A stretch of DNA of 64,000 bases from Elephas maximus indicus (lineage: Eukaryota > Chordata > Mammalia > Proboscidea > Elephantidae), in contig NC_064825.1 in NCBI RefSeq assembly GCF_024166365.1, positions 105,290,480 through 105,354,479 on the forward strand. Direction: 5' to 3'. A model generated the notes under the pieces. The model saw only the letters and a program-made list of their open reading frames with translations, did no database searches and was not told where the DNA came from. The first letter of the stretch is position 1, and every line of letters begins with the position of its first letter. Both the position numbers and the translations under genes were made by a program. This document shows positions 46,625 through 58,229 of the stretch, in pieces.

Positions 46625-46860
46625 AGCACTAAGTGCAATTTTGCTATCCCTGAACCTCCCCCCCCAAAACACCCAAGGTGAACATCTGACATCTGGAGAC
46701 GTTTTTGATTGTAAAGACTAAGAGGGGAAGGTACTACTGGAACGTAGTGGAAAGAGGACAGGAATGCTGCTAAACATTATGCAATGCACAAGGCAGCTCT
46801 GCGTAGAAATTATCTAGCACAAAATATTAATAGTGTCAAGGTTGAGAAACTCTGAAATAG
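46625..46860 (+). mobile_element. MER5A-like hAT-Charlie DNA transposon remnant
   Basis: ccaaggtgaacatctgacatctggagacg, tactactggaacgtagtgg, aggaatgctgctaaacattatgcaatgcac and gtgtcaaggttgagaaac follow the MER5A consensus as I remember it. Non-autonomous and ancient. Confidence 0.75.
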
Positions 46861-47209
46861 GATATTAAGGAAACATTTATAATAGTGAGAATTGTCTGAG
46901 AAAGATTGACTTTCAGTTTGTTCTTAAATCTTTGAATATCTGAATAAAAAAAGATAGGGTTATTGAGAGTTCTAAGTGTTACATGGGACCTGAGGCTTTT
47001 GGTGTTTGAACATCTGGAACCTATGTCTTGGGTTGTAGAACCAGAGATGAGCTTACCAGAATTCATAGTCTGAGTAAGAGGTCCTCTTTACAAGAGACTC
47101 ACTGAAGGCATTCATAACAGGTGGGATTTAAAATAGTACTAAAACAAGGAAGGGTCCCCGGGAACTGTGATGAGTTTGTAATCCTAAAACTCTGAGCTTT
47201 TCTGGGCAT

Positions 47210-47405
47210 AGGGTTGCCAAGTTTAGAAAATAAAAATACAGGACACCCCACTAAACCTGAACTTCAGATAAATAAATATCTTTTTTTTTTAAAGTAGGAA
47301 TTTCCCATGCAATATTTGATATGTGCTTTAAAAAAAAAAAAAAAATCTAAGATTCAGCTTTAACTGGGTATCCTTTAGTTTATCTGGGAAATACACCTGA
47401 CACCA
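47210..47405. mobile_element. palindromic non-autonomous DNA transposon remnant (MER53-like?)
   Basis: The two halves are inverted copies: acaccccactaaacctgaacttcagat on the left corresponds, reversed, to atctaagattcagctttaactgggtatcc on the right, around an A/T-rich centre. gggttgccaagtttag-aaataaaaatacagg is a familiar mammalian repeat end. Family name uncertain. Confidence 0.55.
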
Positions 47406-47869
47406 ATTTGTGAAATCCCACCATTCTCTTTATATTAAGAACTTCTTCCTCAAAATATCTTCACTTTAAGATTCTCACCCATCTTTTCAACAGGAAATAG
47501 AGGGATAGAATCAGTATTCTAGGTGCCTTGAAGGGAAAGAAGAGACAAGGGCTTGGAAAAGTGAAGCAATATCATCAAAGCTAAAGAGTTTTTCCAAAAG
47601 TCATTTTTGAATGGGGACATGTCTCTAAATTCCATTCCTCTATGTTTCATCTTGACACACATCTTCAGAACATCTCTGTGGTCTTCAATACTTTTACTAA
47701 ACTAGTTTCCTTAGTTTTACAATCTAAAATTTGTCTTATAAGTGCTCAAAAAGTTAGTAGAATGGAGTGTTTGAAACTGTGATCCTTAGAAGGGAAAAAT
47801 GCTAACATCTCAATCTGTAGTGTGAGTCAGAGCCTGGTATACAGGGATGCGTACGTGGCACGGAGTCAG

Positions 47870-47990
47870 AGGAGGTGGGTTCTAGTTATAGATAGATGAT
47901 CTAAAATCTGTATGTCACTGGGCAAGTCATGGCTCCCTTAGGCTTCTTTCTATTTGCTCAACTGTAGAACAAGGCAGGTTGATAAGTAGT
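47870..47990 (+). mobile_element. MIR remnant, unit D copy
   Basis: gtcactgggcaagtcatggctccc then caactgtagaacaaggc is a readable MIR core. It occupies the same place relative to the OR5D exon as the fragments at 3625 and 26075. Confidence 0.6.
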
Positions 47991-48632
47991 CTTCACAGAA
48001 AATGATAAATCAGAATTGACTTTGATGTCTGACTTCCTTAAAAAGAGTGATGATGAAACTGCTAAACTTCCATTTAAAATATAAAAAAAAAATAGATATA
48101 GAAGATGAATATAATGACTATTCTTTCTTTATATTGCAAAATATGCACATGTCAATATTACAGAAAAATTGATTTTAATTACAGAATTTATTTCAGATGC
48201 TTTCACTTTTCATTAGTTTCAGTAGGCCAGATATGAATACTTTTTCTCATTTTCTTAGACTTTTCTTTCCAGAATTCATAGATTCAGTGAGGCTGGAATG
48301 TCTTAAATGAAGATTGGGATGCATGGTGGTATCCAAACTGCTTGAGTTAATAATAATAACACTTGTAGTCTTTAAAATTACATTTCAGAACATGAACAGA
48401 ATTAATTTTTACAGTTTTTGAGGAAGTAAAATTAATTAGTAATTTCGTTTTTGAAACTTCAGATATTCTTGTATGTTTTGGATACTTAACACCCATCAGA
48501 ATTATGACAGAGATCTATTTTGTCTCATCTAAATGCTCTACCTGGGTGATAGTTAACCATGCTTCATGTATCCATCACTCTCCTTAATCACTTATTTACA
48601 AGACTGATTTTCAGATTCCAGCAACAGGAAAC

Positions 48633-49557
48633 ATGTTTCTGGTAGAGAGAAATATAAATGCTGGGGCCAAGTTTACTCTCTTGGGCTTCTCAGATTATCC
48701 AGAACTTCAGATCGCCATCTTCTTGATATTCCTGTTCATCTAGAGCTTCAGTGTGGTTGGGAATCTTGGTATGATTGAAATCATCAAAATTAACCCCAAA
48801 CTGCACACCCCCATGTACTTTTTCCTCAGTCACCTTTCATTAGTGGATGCTATTCCTCCATCATTGCTCCCAAGATATGGGTGAATCCAATATTAGAAGA
48901 CAGAATCATTTCATTTTCAGGGTATATGGTGCATTTTTTTAAAAAAATAACTTCATAGTAACTGAATAAATTTTATTCACTGTGATGACCTATTACTATT
49001 TTGTGGCCTTTTATAATGCTCTGCTGTACACAGTTGCCACATCCCAGAGATTCTGTGCCATGTTGGTGACCAAACCATATGCATGCACACTAGAGTGCTT
49101 TTTGAGAGTCATATGCCCTGTTTTCAAATTATTTTTTTGTGGTTTAAACACAATCAGACATTTCTTCTGTGAGCTATCCTCCCTGATTTCTCTTTCTTGC
49201 TTTGATATTCATCTCCACCAGTTGCTGCTTTTCTTCTTTGTCACCTTTAATGAGGTGAGCACACAACTCATCATTCTCATCTCTTATGAGTTCATCTTTG
49301 TCACCATCCTGAGGATGCGCTCAGCTAATGGGTAACGTGCCTCACACCTGATCTCCACTACTATCTTCCATGGCATCATGCCCTTCCTCTAGTGTGTGCC
49401 CAACTCCAAAAACTCAGGTCACAGAGTCAAAATGTCCTTTGTGCTTTACACAGTGGAGATCCCCATGTTGCATCCTCTGATTTACAGTCTGAAGAATAAG
49501 GAAGTCAAAGATACAGTCAGGAAAATCATGAACACAGTTTTTGTTTTTTCGTATTGA
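48633..49557 (+). pseudogene. OR5D-like olfactory receptor pseudogene
   Basis: Full-span but broken OR5D-like receptor. It opens with [20 protein letters not shown] and closes with a VFSY-stop terminus, so both ends of the family are present. Recognisable stretches include [45 protein letters not shown] and [17 protein letters not shown] sequence. Damage seen: an in-frame TAG in TM1, a 4-base loss in the VDFCYSS stretch, decay of [10 protein letters not shown], a deletion with a stop in the [13 protein letters not shown] stretch, and a stop in FLYCVPN. The conserved TM3 cysteine is tyrosine (TAT at 48923-48925), as in the ORF at 27382. The upstream splice acceptor is also degraded (ttacaag). 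An ORF of 117 residues at 48982-49335 is only a remnant of this gene. Confidence 0.92.
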
Positions 49558-49869
49558 ATCCATCCATTGGTAAACATGTAGTTGAGTTATTACCGAATAC
49601 ATTTCCCTGATTTGCAAAAGAATCATGGGTCAAAGTTTCATTATTAACCATCATTTTAGATCTTCAAAAATAGAGAACATTTTACAATAGAAATACTATG
49701 AGTTTTTGGCCAGACAGACTGTACCTGGATCTGCTTTTATAAGCCAGATGCTGGGTCAAGCAAAAGAAATTGGAAACACCACATCTGCCACATTGCATAT
49801 TTGAAATGAGTAAGTGTTTGTTCTTTCATCCTTTCTTTTCTGGTATCTACTCCTAAAAAAAAAAAAAAA

Positions 49870-49935
49870 ATACCAAAAAACACATTGCCATTGAGTTGAT
49901 TCCAACTCATAGCAACCCTGTAGGACAGAGGAAAG
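49870..49935 (-). mobile_element. AfroSINE 3' fragment
   Basis: A run of A, then cattgccattgagttgattccaactcatag and gtaggacagagg. The antisense AfroSINE tail only. Confidence 0.8.
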
Positions 49936-50364
49936 ATTATAGCTGTTAAATACACAACCAAATTACTATTGTAAAATTAGTAAATAAATCACAGTTTAAA
50001 AAAAAGTATCTTCCTCATCCTCAGGGACCTTAAAATCCAGTGGTGTTAGTGTGGCAAGCAAAAAAGTAGCCATTTTACAATGTTCAATATAGCAAACTTC
50101 ATAACTGGGTGAGTGACACGAGCGTTCAAATTCATTTGAGGATAATAAAGGAATTGCTTCATAATTGACAAGCTCTTTTAACTTTGTCTTTAAGAATAGA
50201 TGAGATTTTAAGACAAGCACAAGAGCAAGATTAAGTTGCACACCCGTAAAAAGATGAATTGTCAAAAGTGTGATAGATATATTTACAACAATGGCAAAAA
50301 AAAAAAAAAAAGAGTAGCTGCTAAGCTTGGTTATGCACAACTAAAAAGCTCATGGAATTTGGCT

Positions 50365-50940
50365 TCTTGGTTTGGAGGTTTAGGATTATGGTTTCATGAT
50401 GTATTCCAGTTAATTGGCCTAATAATGGATTTAATGCTTCTGTTCTACCTCCTTCTTTGGTGCATAGTGCCTGGGGTTTTAAAAGCTTGAAGCTGGTCAC
50501 CCAAAGCATAACAACTGGTCTTTATTTTCCTGGAGCAACAGAGAAAAAAAGAGAGTCATGACTAGGAGGAGAATGTGGAATGTGTGACTAATTGCCTCCA
50601 TGAACAACTGCCTCCTTTGCCATGAGACCAGGACAACTGGACAGTGTCTTGCTACCATTACTGAACATTTTGACCAAAAACTCCATAGACGATTTCTGAT
50701 CAAAAGGGAAAAATGCAGAACAAATTTCAAATTCTCATGGACACCAGACTTCCTGGAGCAATGAATGTTGAATGAGGCCCTGAAACTCTTGCCCTGAGAT
50801 AATCTTTACATCTTAAACCAAAAACATTCCTTGAAGTCTTCTTAAAACCAAACGGTGGTTTAGCTTGCGTAGTAAAAAATATCTGCCTTGAGCATTATGC
50901 TCTTTTAACTTTTTCCTTACTATTGGTGTAACTATATTCT
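50365..50940 (+). mobile_element. afrotherian L1-type 3' region, 5' part, split by later insertions
   Basis: ttaggattatggtttcatg, ccagttaattggcctaataatgg, gtgcctggggttttaaaagc, gcctccatgaacaactgcc and ttgagcattatgctctttt form a 3' UTR-type retroposon block I recognise as common in elephant DNA. The continuation is at about 54930. Confidence 0.6.
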
Positions 50941-50982
50941 AGCCACTTTTTACACCTCTGCATCTCACAGATAGGACATTGT

Positions 50983-53715
50983 TGTTTTTGTTGTCGTTAG
51001 GTGCCCTCAAGTCAGCTGGGACTCATAGTGACCCTGTGTATCACAAAACAAAACATAGCCGGTCCTATGCCATCCTCGCAATCATTGTTATGCTTGAGCC
51101 CATTGTTGCAGCCTCAGTATCAATCCATCTCGTTGAGGGTCTTCACCTTTTTCGATGATCTTCTAATTTACCAAGCATGATGTCCTTCTCCAGGGACGTC
51201 ATCCCTCCTGATTACATGCCCAAGTAAGTGAGATATAGTCTTGCCATCCTTGCTTCTAAGGAGAATTATGATTGTACTTCTTCCAAGACAGATTTATTTC
51301 TTCTCTTGGCAGTCCAATGTATAGCCAATATTCTTCAAAAACACCACAATTCAAAGGCATCAGCTCTCCTCCCTTCTTCCTTCTTCATCATCCCACTTTC
51401 GCATGCATATGAGGCAATCGAAAATGCCATGGCTTGGGTCAGGCACACCTTAGTCTTCAAGGTGACTTCTTTGTTTTTTGAACACTTTAAAGAGGTCTTT
51501 TGCAGCAGATTTGCCCGCTGAAATGCATTTTTTGATTTCTTGACTGCTGCTTCCATGGATCTTGACTGTAGATCCAAGTAAAATGAAATCCTTGACAACT
51601 TCAGTCTTTTCTCCATTTATCATGATGTTGCTTATTGGTTCAGTTGTGAGGATTTTTGTTTTCTATATGTTGAGATGCCATTCATACTGCAGGCTGTGGT
51701 TTTTGATCTTCATCAGTAAGTGCTTCAAGTCCTCTTCACTTTCAGCAAGCAAAGGTTATTAATGAGTTTGTCTCCAATTCTGATACCCCGTACTTCTTCA
51801 TATAGTCCGGAGTCTCAGGTTATTTGCTCAGCATACAGATTGAATAAGTATAGTGAAAGGATACAACCCTGATGCACGTATTTTCTGATTTTAAATCATG
51901 CAGTATCCCCTTGTTCTGTTCAAACGTCTGCCTCTTGAACTATGTACAGTTTCGTCATGAACACAATTAAGTGTTCTGGAATTCCCATTCTTCACAATAT
52001 TATTCATAATTTGTTATGTTTTACGCAGTCAAATGATTTTGCATAGTCAATAAAAGACAGATAAACATCTTTCTTGTATTCTCTGCTTTGAGCCAGGATA
52101 CGTCTGACATCAGCAATGATATCCTTGGTTCCATGTCTTCTTCAGAATCTGGCTTGAATTTCTGGCAGTTCCCTGTCGATATATTGATATGGCTGCTTTT
52201 GAATGATCTTCAGCAAAATTTTTACTTGCATGTGGTATTAATGATATTGTTCAATAATTTCCACATTTGGTAAGTTCACCTTTCTTGGAAATAGGTATAA
52301 ATACAGATCTCTTCCTGTCAGTTGGCCAAATAGCTGTCTTCCAATTTTCTTGGCATAGACATGTGAGCGCTTCCAGGGCTGTATCTATTTGTTGAAACAT
52401 CTCAGTTAGTACTCAGTCAATTCCTGCAGCCTTGTTTTTCACCAATGCCTTCAGTGCAGCTTGGACTTCTTCCTTCAGTACCATCAGTTCCTGATCACAT
52501 GCTATGTCCTGAAATGGTTAAACATTGACCAGTTATTTTTGGTATAGTGTCTTTGTGCATTCCTTCCATCTTCTTTTGATGCTTTCTGCGTAGTTTAATG
52601 TTTTCTCCATAGAATACTTCAATATTACAACTTCAGGCCTGAACTTTTTTGCAGTTCTTTCAGCTTGAGAAATACTGAGTGTGTTCTTCACTTTTGGTTT
52701 TCTCTTACCACATGCCATTATAATACTTTACTCTGTCCTCTTGAGCCTCCCTTTGAAATCTTCTGTCCAGTTCTTTTACTTCAGCATTTCTTCCTTTTGC
52801 TTTAGCTACTCGAATTTCAAGGGCAAGTTTCAGCGTCTCTTCTGACATCCATTTTGGCCTTTTCTTTCTTTGTTTTCATTTTAATGACATCTTGCTTTCT
52901 TCATGTATGATGCCCTTGACGTCATTTTCACAAGTTGTCTGGTCTTCAGTCGTTAGTTTTCAATGCATCAAATCTATTCTTGAGATGGTCTTTAAATTCA
53001 GGTGGTATATGCTCAAGGTCATACTTTGTTTCTCTTGGATTTGTTCTAATTTTATTCAGTTTCAACTTGAACTTGCATATGAGCAATTGATGGTCTGTTC
53101 CACAGTCTGCCCCTGGCCTCTTTCTGACTGATGATTTTGAGCCTTTCCATCATCTCTCTCCACAGATATAGTCAATTTGATTCCCGTGTATTCCATCTGG
53201 AGAGGTCCATGTGTATAGTTTCCATTTACATTGGTGAAAAATTGTGTTTGCAATGAAGAATTCATTGGTCTTGCAAAATTCTATCATGCGATCTCTGGCA
53301 TCTCTTCTATCACCAACGCCATGTTTTTCAACTACTGACCCTTCCTCTTTGTTTCCAATTTTTCATTCCAATTGACGGTAATCATCAATGCATCCGGATT
53401 GCATATTTGATCAATTTCTGACAGCAGAATTTGGTAAAAATCTTCAGTTTCTTTATCTTTGGCCTTGGTGGCTGGTGCATAAATTTGAATAATAGTCATA
53501 TTAACTGCTTTTCCTTGTACACATATGTATATTATCCTGTCACTGACAGAGTTGCACTTCAGGATAGATCTTGAAATGTTCTTTTTGAAGATAAATGCAA
53601 GGCATTCCTCTTCAAGTTGTCATACCTGGCATAGTAGACCATATGATTGTCTGATTCAAAACGGCCAATAACATCCCATTTCAGTTCACTAACGCTTAGG
53701 ATATCAATATCTATG
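50983..53715 (-). mobile_element. RTE LINE, antisense 3' portion
   Basis: About 2.7 kb of antisense RTE from its 3' end (ttgtcgttaggtgccctcaagtcagc) through RT (Pro-Lys-Lys region near 52290) and endonuclease to about gatatcaatatctatgcattccctg, which corresponds to about 12350 in the near-complete copy. Many stops; inactive. The missing 5' end is found 270 bp further on in the opposite orientation (53985-54385). Confidence 0.92.
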
Positions 53716-53724
53716 CATTCCCTG

Positions 53725-53910
53725 TTTGCACAGTGTTTAAAGCAATTTGCTGGTAGTTGAAAGTTCAGCAGTTCAAAACCACCAGTGGCTCTGCAGGAGA
53801 AAGATGTGGCAGTCTGTTTCTGTAGAAATGTATACCCTTGTAAACCCTATATTTTTGCTGTGAATCAGAATTGAGTGGACAGCCGTGGGTGTGGTTGAGA
53901 AAGGCATATA
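53725..53910 (+). mobile_element. AfroSINE
   Basis: gcacagtgtttaaagcaatttgctgg, ttcaaaaccaccagtggctctgcagg, agaaagatgtggcagtctg and ctgtgaatcagaattgagtgg. A long-form AfroSINE sitting between the two oppositely oriented RTE pieces. Confidence 0.85.
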
Positions 53911-53984
53911 CATCTAGAACAACCACTAATTATGGGACGATCATTAAGTGTTTCATGCAGATAGTTAAAAGACTAATTCCTATG

Positions 53985-54385
53985 TTATCCTCCATGTGTC
54001 TGTCAGTTTGTCATACTGTGGGGGCTTGTGTGTTGCTGTGATGCTGGAAGTTATGCCACCACTATTCAAACAGCAGCAGCAGCATCCATGGTGGACAGGT
54101 TTCAGTCAAGATTCCAGGCTAAAACAGACTAGGAAGAAGCACCTGGCGGTCTACTTCTGAAAAGAATTAGCCAGTGAAAAGCTTATGAATAGCAGCAGAA
54201 CATTGTCTGACACAGTGGCAGAAGATGAGCCTCTCAGATTGGAAGACACTCAAAATATGACTTGTGAAGAGCTGTCTCCTCAAAGTAGAGTCGACCTTAA
54301 TGCGGTGGATGGAGTCAAGCTTTCAGGACCTTCATTTGCTGCTGTGCCATGACTCAAACTGAGAAGAAACAGCTGTAAACTTTCA
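53985..54385 (+). mobile_element. RTE LINE 5' end, inverted relative to its 3' portion
   Basis: gtgtctgtcagtttgtcatac, gggggcttgtgtgttgctg, ggacaggtttcag, gtagagtcgaccttaatg and ggatggagtcaagcttt match the 5' UTR of the element at 11886 (to about 12290) in the + orientation. The rest of what may be the same element lies to the left in the - orientation. Confidence 0.88.
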
Positions 54386-54929
54386 TTATCAAAACAATAT
54401 ATTATTTTAGTTCAAATGCATTTAGTGTCAAGGTGGGTCGCTTTTGAAACGTGTGAAGCTCAGTAGACCAGAGTTGGAGCCTCATTGCTGTGTATGTTGA
54501 GCATTCTATTAGGTGATGCTTCCTGGATGTTTTAGTTTTGTAAACTTTTGCCCTTTTTTTTCTTTTATTTCTGTGAGATAAGGATTACAAGCATAATTAT
54601 GGCTTTCCTTTTTTTTTTTTTTTAAGTGATAGTTAGGGATACCTGATGGGTTTGTTTTGTTTTTTATTCTGTGTCATATTTAGAAAACCAGAGATTCCCC
54701 ATGTAACCTAATGGAAAGGCACTCACAATAAACTACTTAATTCTTACTGTTATATTGTTATGCCACTGATCTGCGGCACTACAGTGCCACCTGTCTTACT
54801 GGTGGATTGTATTACCAGATCATATATCTCAAAACACATAACTCATATCAAAAATTCCAAATAGGTCTTTGAATCAGCATGCCACAACTAGTGAAAACAC
54901 ATAGCATCAAATTAAAAAAAAAATTAATA

Positions 54930-55170
54930 ATGAAAGGTTAAGAATTATCTATATGGAATCAAATTGATAGCAGCAACTTGAAAGATTAGATAGAAACCTT
55001 AGGGGACAGGGAAGTTTTGTTAATGAGGAAGGAACAACTCACAAAAGGAGGGTGAGAATGGTTATACGACTTGAAGAATGTAATCAATGTCACTAAATGA
55101 CACAGGTATGAACTGCTGAACTGGTGTATGTTTTACTGTGTATATTCTCAACAACATAATAAATAAAAAT
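54930..55170 (+). mobile_element. afrotherian L1-type 3' end, continuation
   Basis: gaattatctatatggaatcaaattg, cagcaacttgaaagattag, gagggtgagaatgg, cttgaagaatgtaatcaatgtc and tgtatattctcaacaac then an A-rich tail. It continues the block at 50365-50940. Confidence 0.6.
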
Positions 55171-55529
55171 ACATTAAAATTTTAAAAAAGAAAGAAGTTT
55201 TATACAAGATTAAACAGTATGAGCAATATTTAGAAGGCAAGAATGTATAATTAAGTCAATGATTGAACAAACTGTTTTGAGTTTCTGTTTTTTACCACCT
55301 ATGTAAAAGGTATCTTGTTAGTTGCTGGAAGGAATGCAAATTAGAATGAAATATAATTACTATTCTAAATTATTTCAGGAAAGAATTTCACTGTGGAGGA
55401 TGACGGGATATAAAAACGAGGTTTAGATAGATTGGCCCTCTGTATGGAGTAAAATAAAATGGAAATACCCCATCTGCCATATTGTATACATTAAATGAAT
55501 GCTTATTCTCTCCTTTCTTTCCCTGTATC

Positions 55530-57770
55530 TGGAAGATTAGAATGTTGAGAACAAACACAGAGATGGTATGTTTATGTACAGTTTTTTGATTCCGTTCTAT
55601 CATCTATTAATAAGTGTAAATATATTGTTAATCCAGTATGGCAGTTTGATCAAGGGCATAATCTCAAAGTTCATCACTCCAGGCAGTCTTCGTACAATAA
55701 TAGAGTGGGGTTGTGATAACTATTGAGAGCTAAATACCTTCCTTGGGCTTTACTATGGTTTTAAATTAATTGTCATTTCTAATTATAATCTAAATTAAGA
55801 AATAATCAAAGACCAAAATTATTGTGTTTATTAGGAAGAATTGGTTTTCCTTTAACAAATATAATAGTTACTACAAAAAAAAAAGCTTTCATAGACATTG
55901 GTATCTAACTGGAAAATTTTATAACATCAGATTTATTTTTTGTTAGTAATCTTTTCTTTTCCCCTTAGTGTCTGGATGGAATTCCAAATTCAGTCAGAAT
56001 CATAATAGGGAAAAATACTGTTTTCATGAGTGTAAAATGAAAACTTGACAACAATTTTTATGTTTGTTCAATGAATTATTAGGAAAGATAATATGAATGT
56101 AAATTTACAGTGTTGTATTAAGATCATCCTTTGTTAGTTAATATTTGGCTATCTAATGGAGGCCAGCATAGTTTTAGATAGCCACAAATAAACTCCAAAT
56201 TGTCATTTACTTGGAGCTGGTGAAAAGTATTAGAAAAATTAAATAATCCCTTTTCAAAAAATAAACTGTTATTTTTCTCCCCTAAATTGCCAGAGGATGA
56301 TAAAAATTTGTGAAGGAAGAGACACAACCACTTTTATTCTGAGGAAATGGAGGTCTATATGTTTTTGGTGCTCTGACCAAGGTTTTAAATTTGGGACTTC
56401 AAACACATGGGCAGTAACCCTGATGTTAAATCTCATATTCTTCCAGTTATCTAACATTAGATTCTAAAGTTATCTTTAGTAGCTTTCATAGCTGCTATGT
56501 TGAGGATAATTTATATTGGCGTTATCCATCATAAGTTTGAATTGAAAAAGGTAGACCAGTAATTTCCAGCTCATTCTATAGCTATCTGGAGTCCATTATG
56601 ATTCATTCAAGACCCATGAATCATCAGATTTTGTACCATTTCTTTTTACTTCTGAACTATTTAAATTTCCCTTACTCTCCAGAACTGTATCCTACTAGCA
56701 GACTACTTTGCAACATAAAAGACACTGTACATAAATTGACCTATCGTTTTCTGTGGTAATAAAACTCTATGCGATTTTTGTCTACAATGAATTAGCATAA
56801 CTGTCATCACTATATTATTATTTGAAAACTTAAGTGTATTTATAAATTTGATAAAATTTTCAAGGAGAAACTATATAGTGTCATTGGAAACACATCCCAA
56901 TGATATTAATGAGGTTGATTTTATTTTTCTTTACTTCAATTTAGTGAAACTATCCATGGATGAATATTTATCATCGTTAGAATAATACAGATTCAGCATC
57001 TCTAAATCTGATAGTAAAACAAAGATAGAAAAGAATTGTTTTACTAAAACAGCAGTGGCACTGAATTTTCTATCATCGACCTCATATGTGAAAGCTTTCA
57101 TAGTCACTTATTATCAATGATTATTTTAATAATTTACTAAATATTATCAGATTTTTTTTTTCATTTTTGTTGAAGGAAAATCTGTTAATCTCCTTATCTT
57201 CAAATGGAATTGTTATCTAGTCATTAGAGGCATTCTCCATTTCATTATCTGAGAAAATTATTTGAAAAAGCCTTCAGTATGTTATATACTAAATAACAAT
57301 TTAAAAAGCTTGTTGCAATTTAACTTAGTCAAATATTCTTTAAAACAGTATAATCAGAATCTGGATTCAGTTCAGGAGGTAGAAAGCTGAAAATGGATTT
57401 GTTTCCACTATTAAAGGACAAGCATATTCTGCAAAATCACAGCCTTTCTGGAACACATTAGACAACTGAGGTCACTGGAAGATCAGCTAACGCAAGCATT
57501 GAGTAACCTGTACCAGCATTTCACTGCCAGGGGAGGGAGAGTGATCTGGAAAGAGATCCTCTCTGATGCGGAGGTGAAAGGGAAGACCTAACACTTAGGT
57601 TGTATTAAACATCATGTCAATGACAAACCAGCAGCCCTCACGCTAAGTGTGAGCTAACACTACAGAAATTTGAAGCTTGTGTTGCACTGAGGTAACCATA
57701 AAGAGGTAACCACAGAATCAGCAAAATCGAAGCCCATCTCTACTACTGACTAGATTGGTTTTAGTTGTGG
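55530..57770. other. intergenic, no gene recognised
   Basis: Long AT-rich stretch upstream of the OR5L-like gene. No OR exon and no clear repeat. The short minus-strand ORFs at 55388-56457 show no recognisable family. Confidence 0.4.
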
Positions 57771-57772
57771 CT

Positions 57773-57943
57773 GTGGAAACCCTGGAGGAGTACTGGTTAA
57801 GTGCTATGGTTGTTAACCAAAAGGTCCGCAGTTCAAATCCACCAGGTGCTCCTTGAAAACTCTATGGGGAAGTTTTACTCTGTCCTGTAGGGTTTCTATG
57901 AGTTGGAATCAACTCGAGGGCAACAGGTTTTTTTTTTTTTTTG
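57773..57943 (+). mobile_element. AfroSINE
   Basis: gaaaccctggaggagtactgg, ccaaaaggtccgcagttcaaatcc, ctctatggggaagttttactctg and gagttggaatcaactcgagg, then a T run. Complete and + strand. Confidence 0.92.
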
Positions 57944-58034
57944 GTAGACACTACGCCCTGCAGAATGTTAGCATACTTTGTATTACTGCGACAAAGGAAT
58001 ACTATGTAAAGTATGGATTAGTGAATGGATACTA

Positions 58035-58225
58035 TGGCAAAATAGAGGGTCAGTGAAAAAGAGGAAGACCCTCAACAAGGTGGATTGATATAGTGGCTGA
58101 AACAATGAGCTCAAACACAGCAGTGATTGTGAGGATGGTACAGTACCAGGCAGTGTCTCATTCTGTTTAACATGGAGTCACGATGAGTTGGAATCAAGTG
58201 GCCTGCACCCAATAACAAAACGCAT
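58035..58225 (+). mobile_element. RTE LINE 3' end fragment, + strand
   Basis: aaaatagagggtcagtgaaaaag, ggaagaccctcaacaaggtgg, caatgagctcaaacacagcag and gtcacgatgagttggaatc match the last 190 bp of RTE. Confidence 0.88.
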
Positions 58226-58229
58226 GGGA

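Larger units (their letters stand above)
44790..49560 (+). repeat. segmental duplication unit D (upstream flank plus OR5D pseudogene)
   Basis: Upstream sequence of the 48633 pseudogene parallels units A and B. Examples: ttcaggttttct...ttttaattgcttgtttt then gagaataaggcaacag at about 44890-44980 (compare about 1694-1770), tctctaaattccattc...tttcatctt at about 47625 (compare about 3415), and a shared MIR remnant. It is more diverged than A versus B, suggesting an older split. Confidence 0.65.

Noticed and set aside
48982-49335. 117-residue ORF as a short receptor gene
   Set aside because: It is the middle of the OR5D pseudogene (TM4-TM6 region) and lacks both ends of a receptor.
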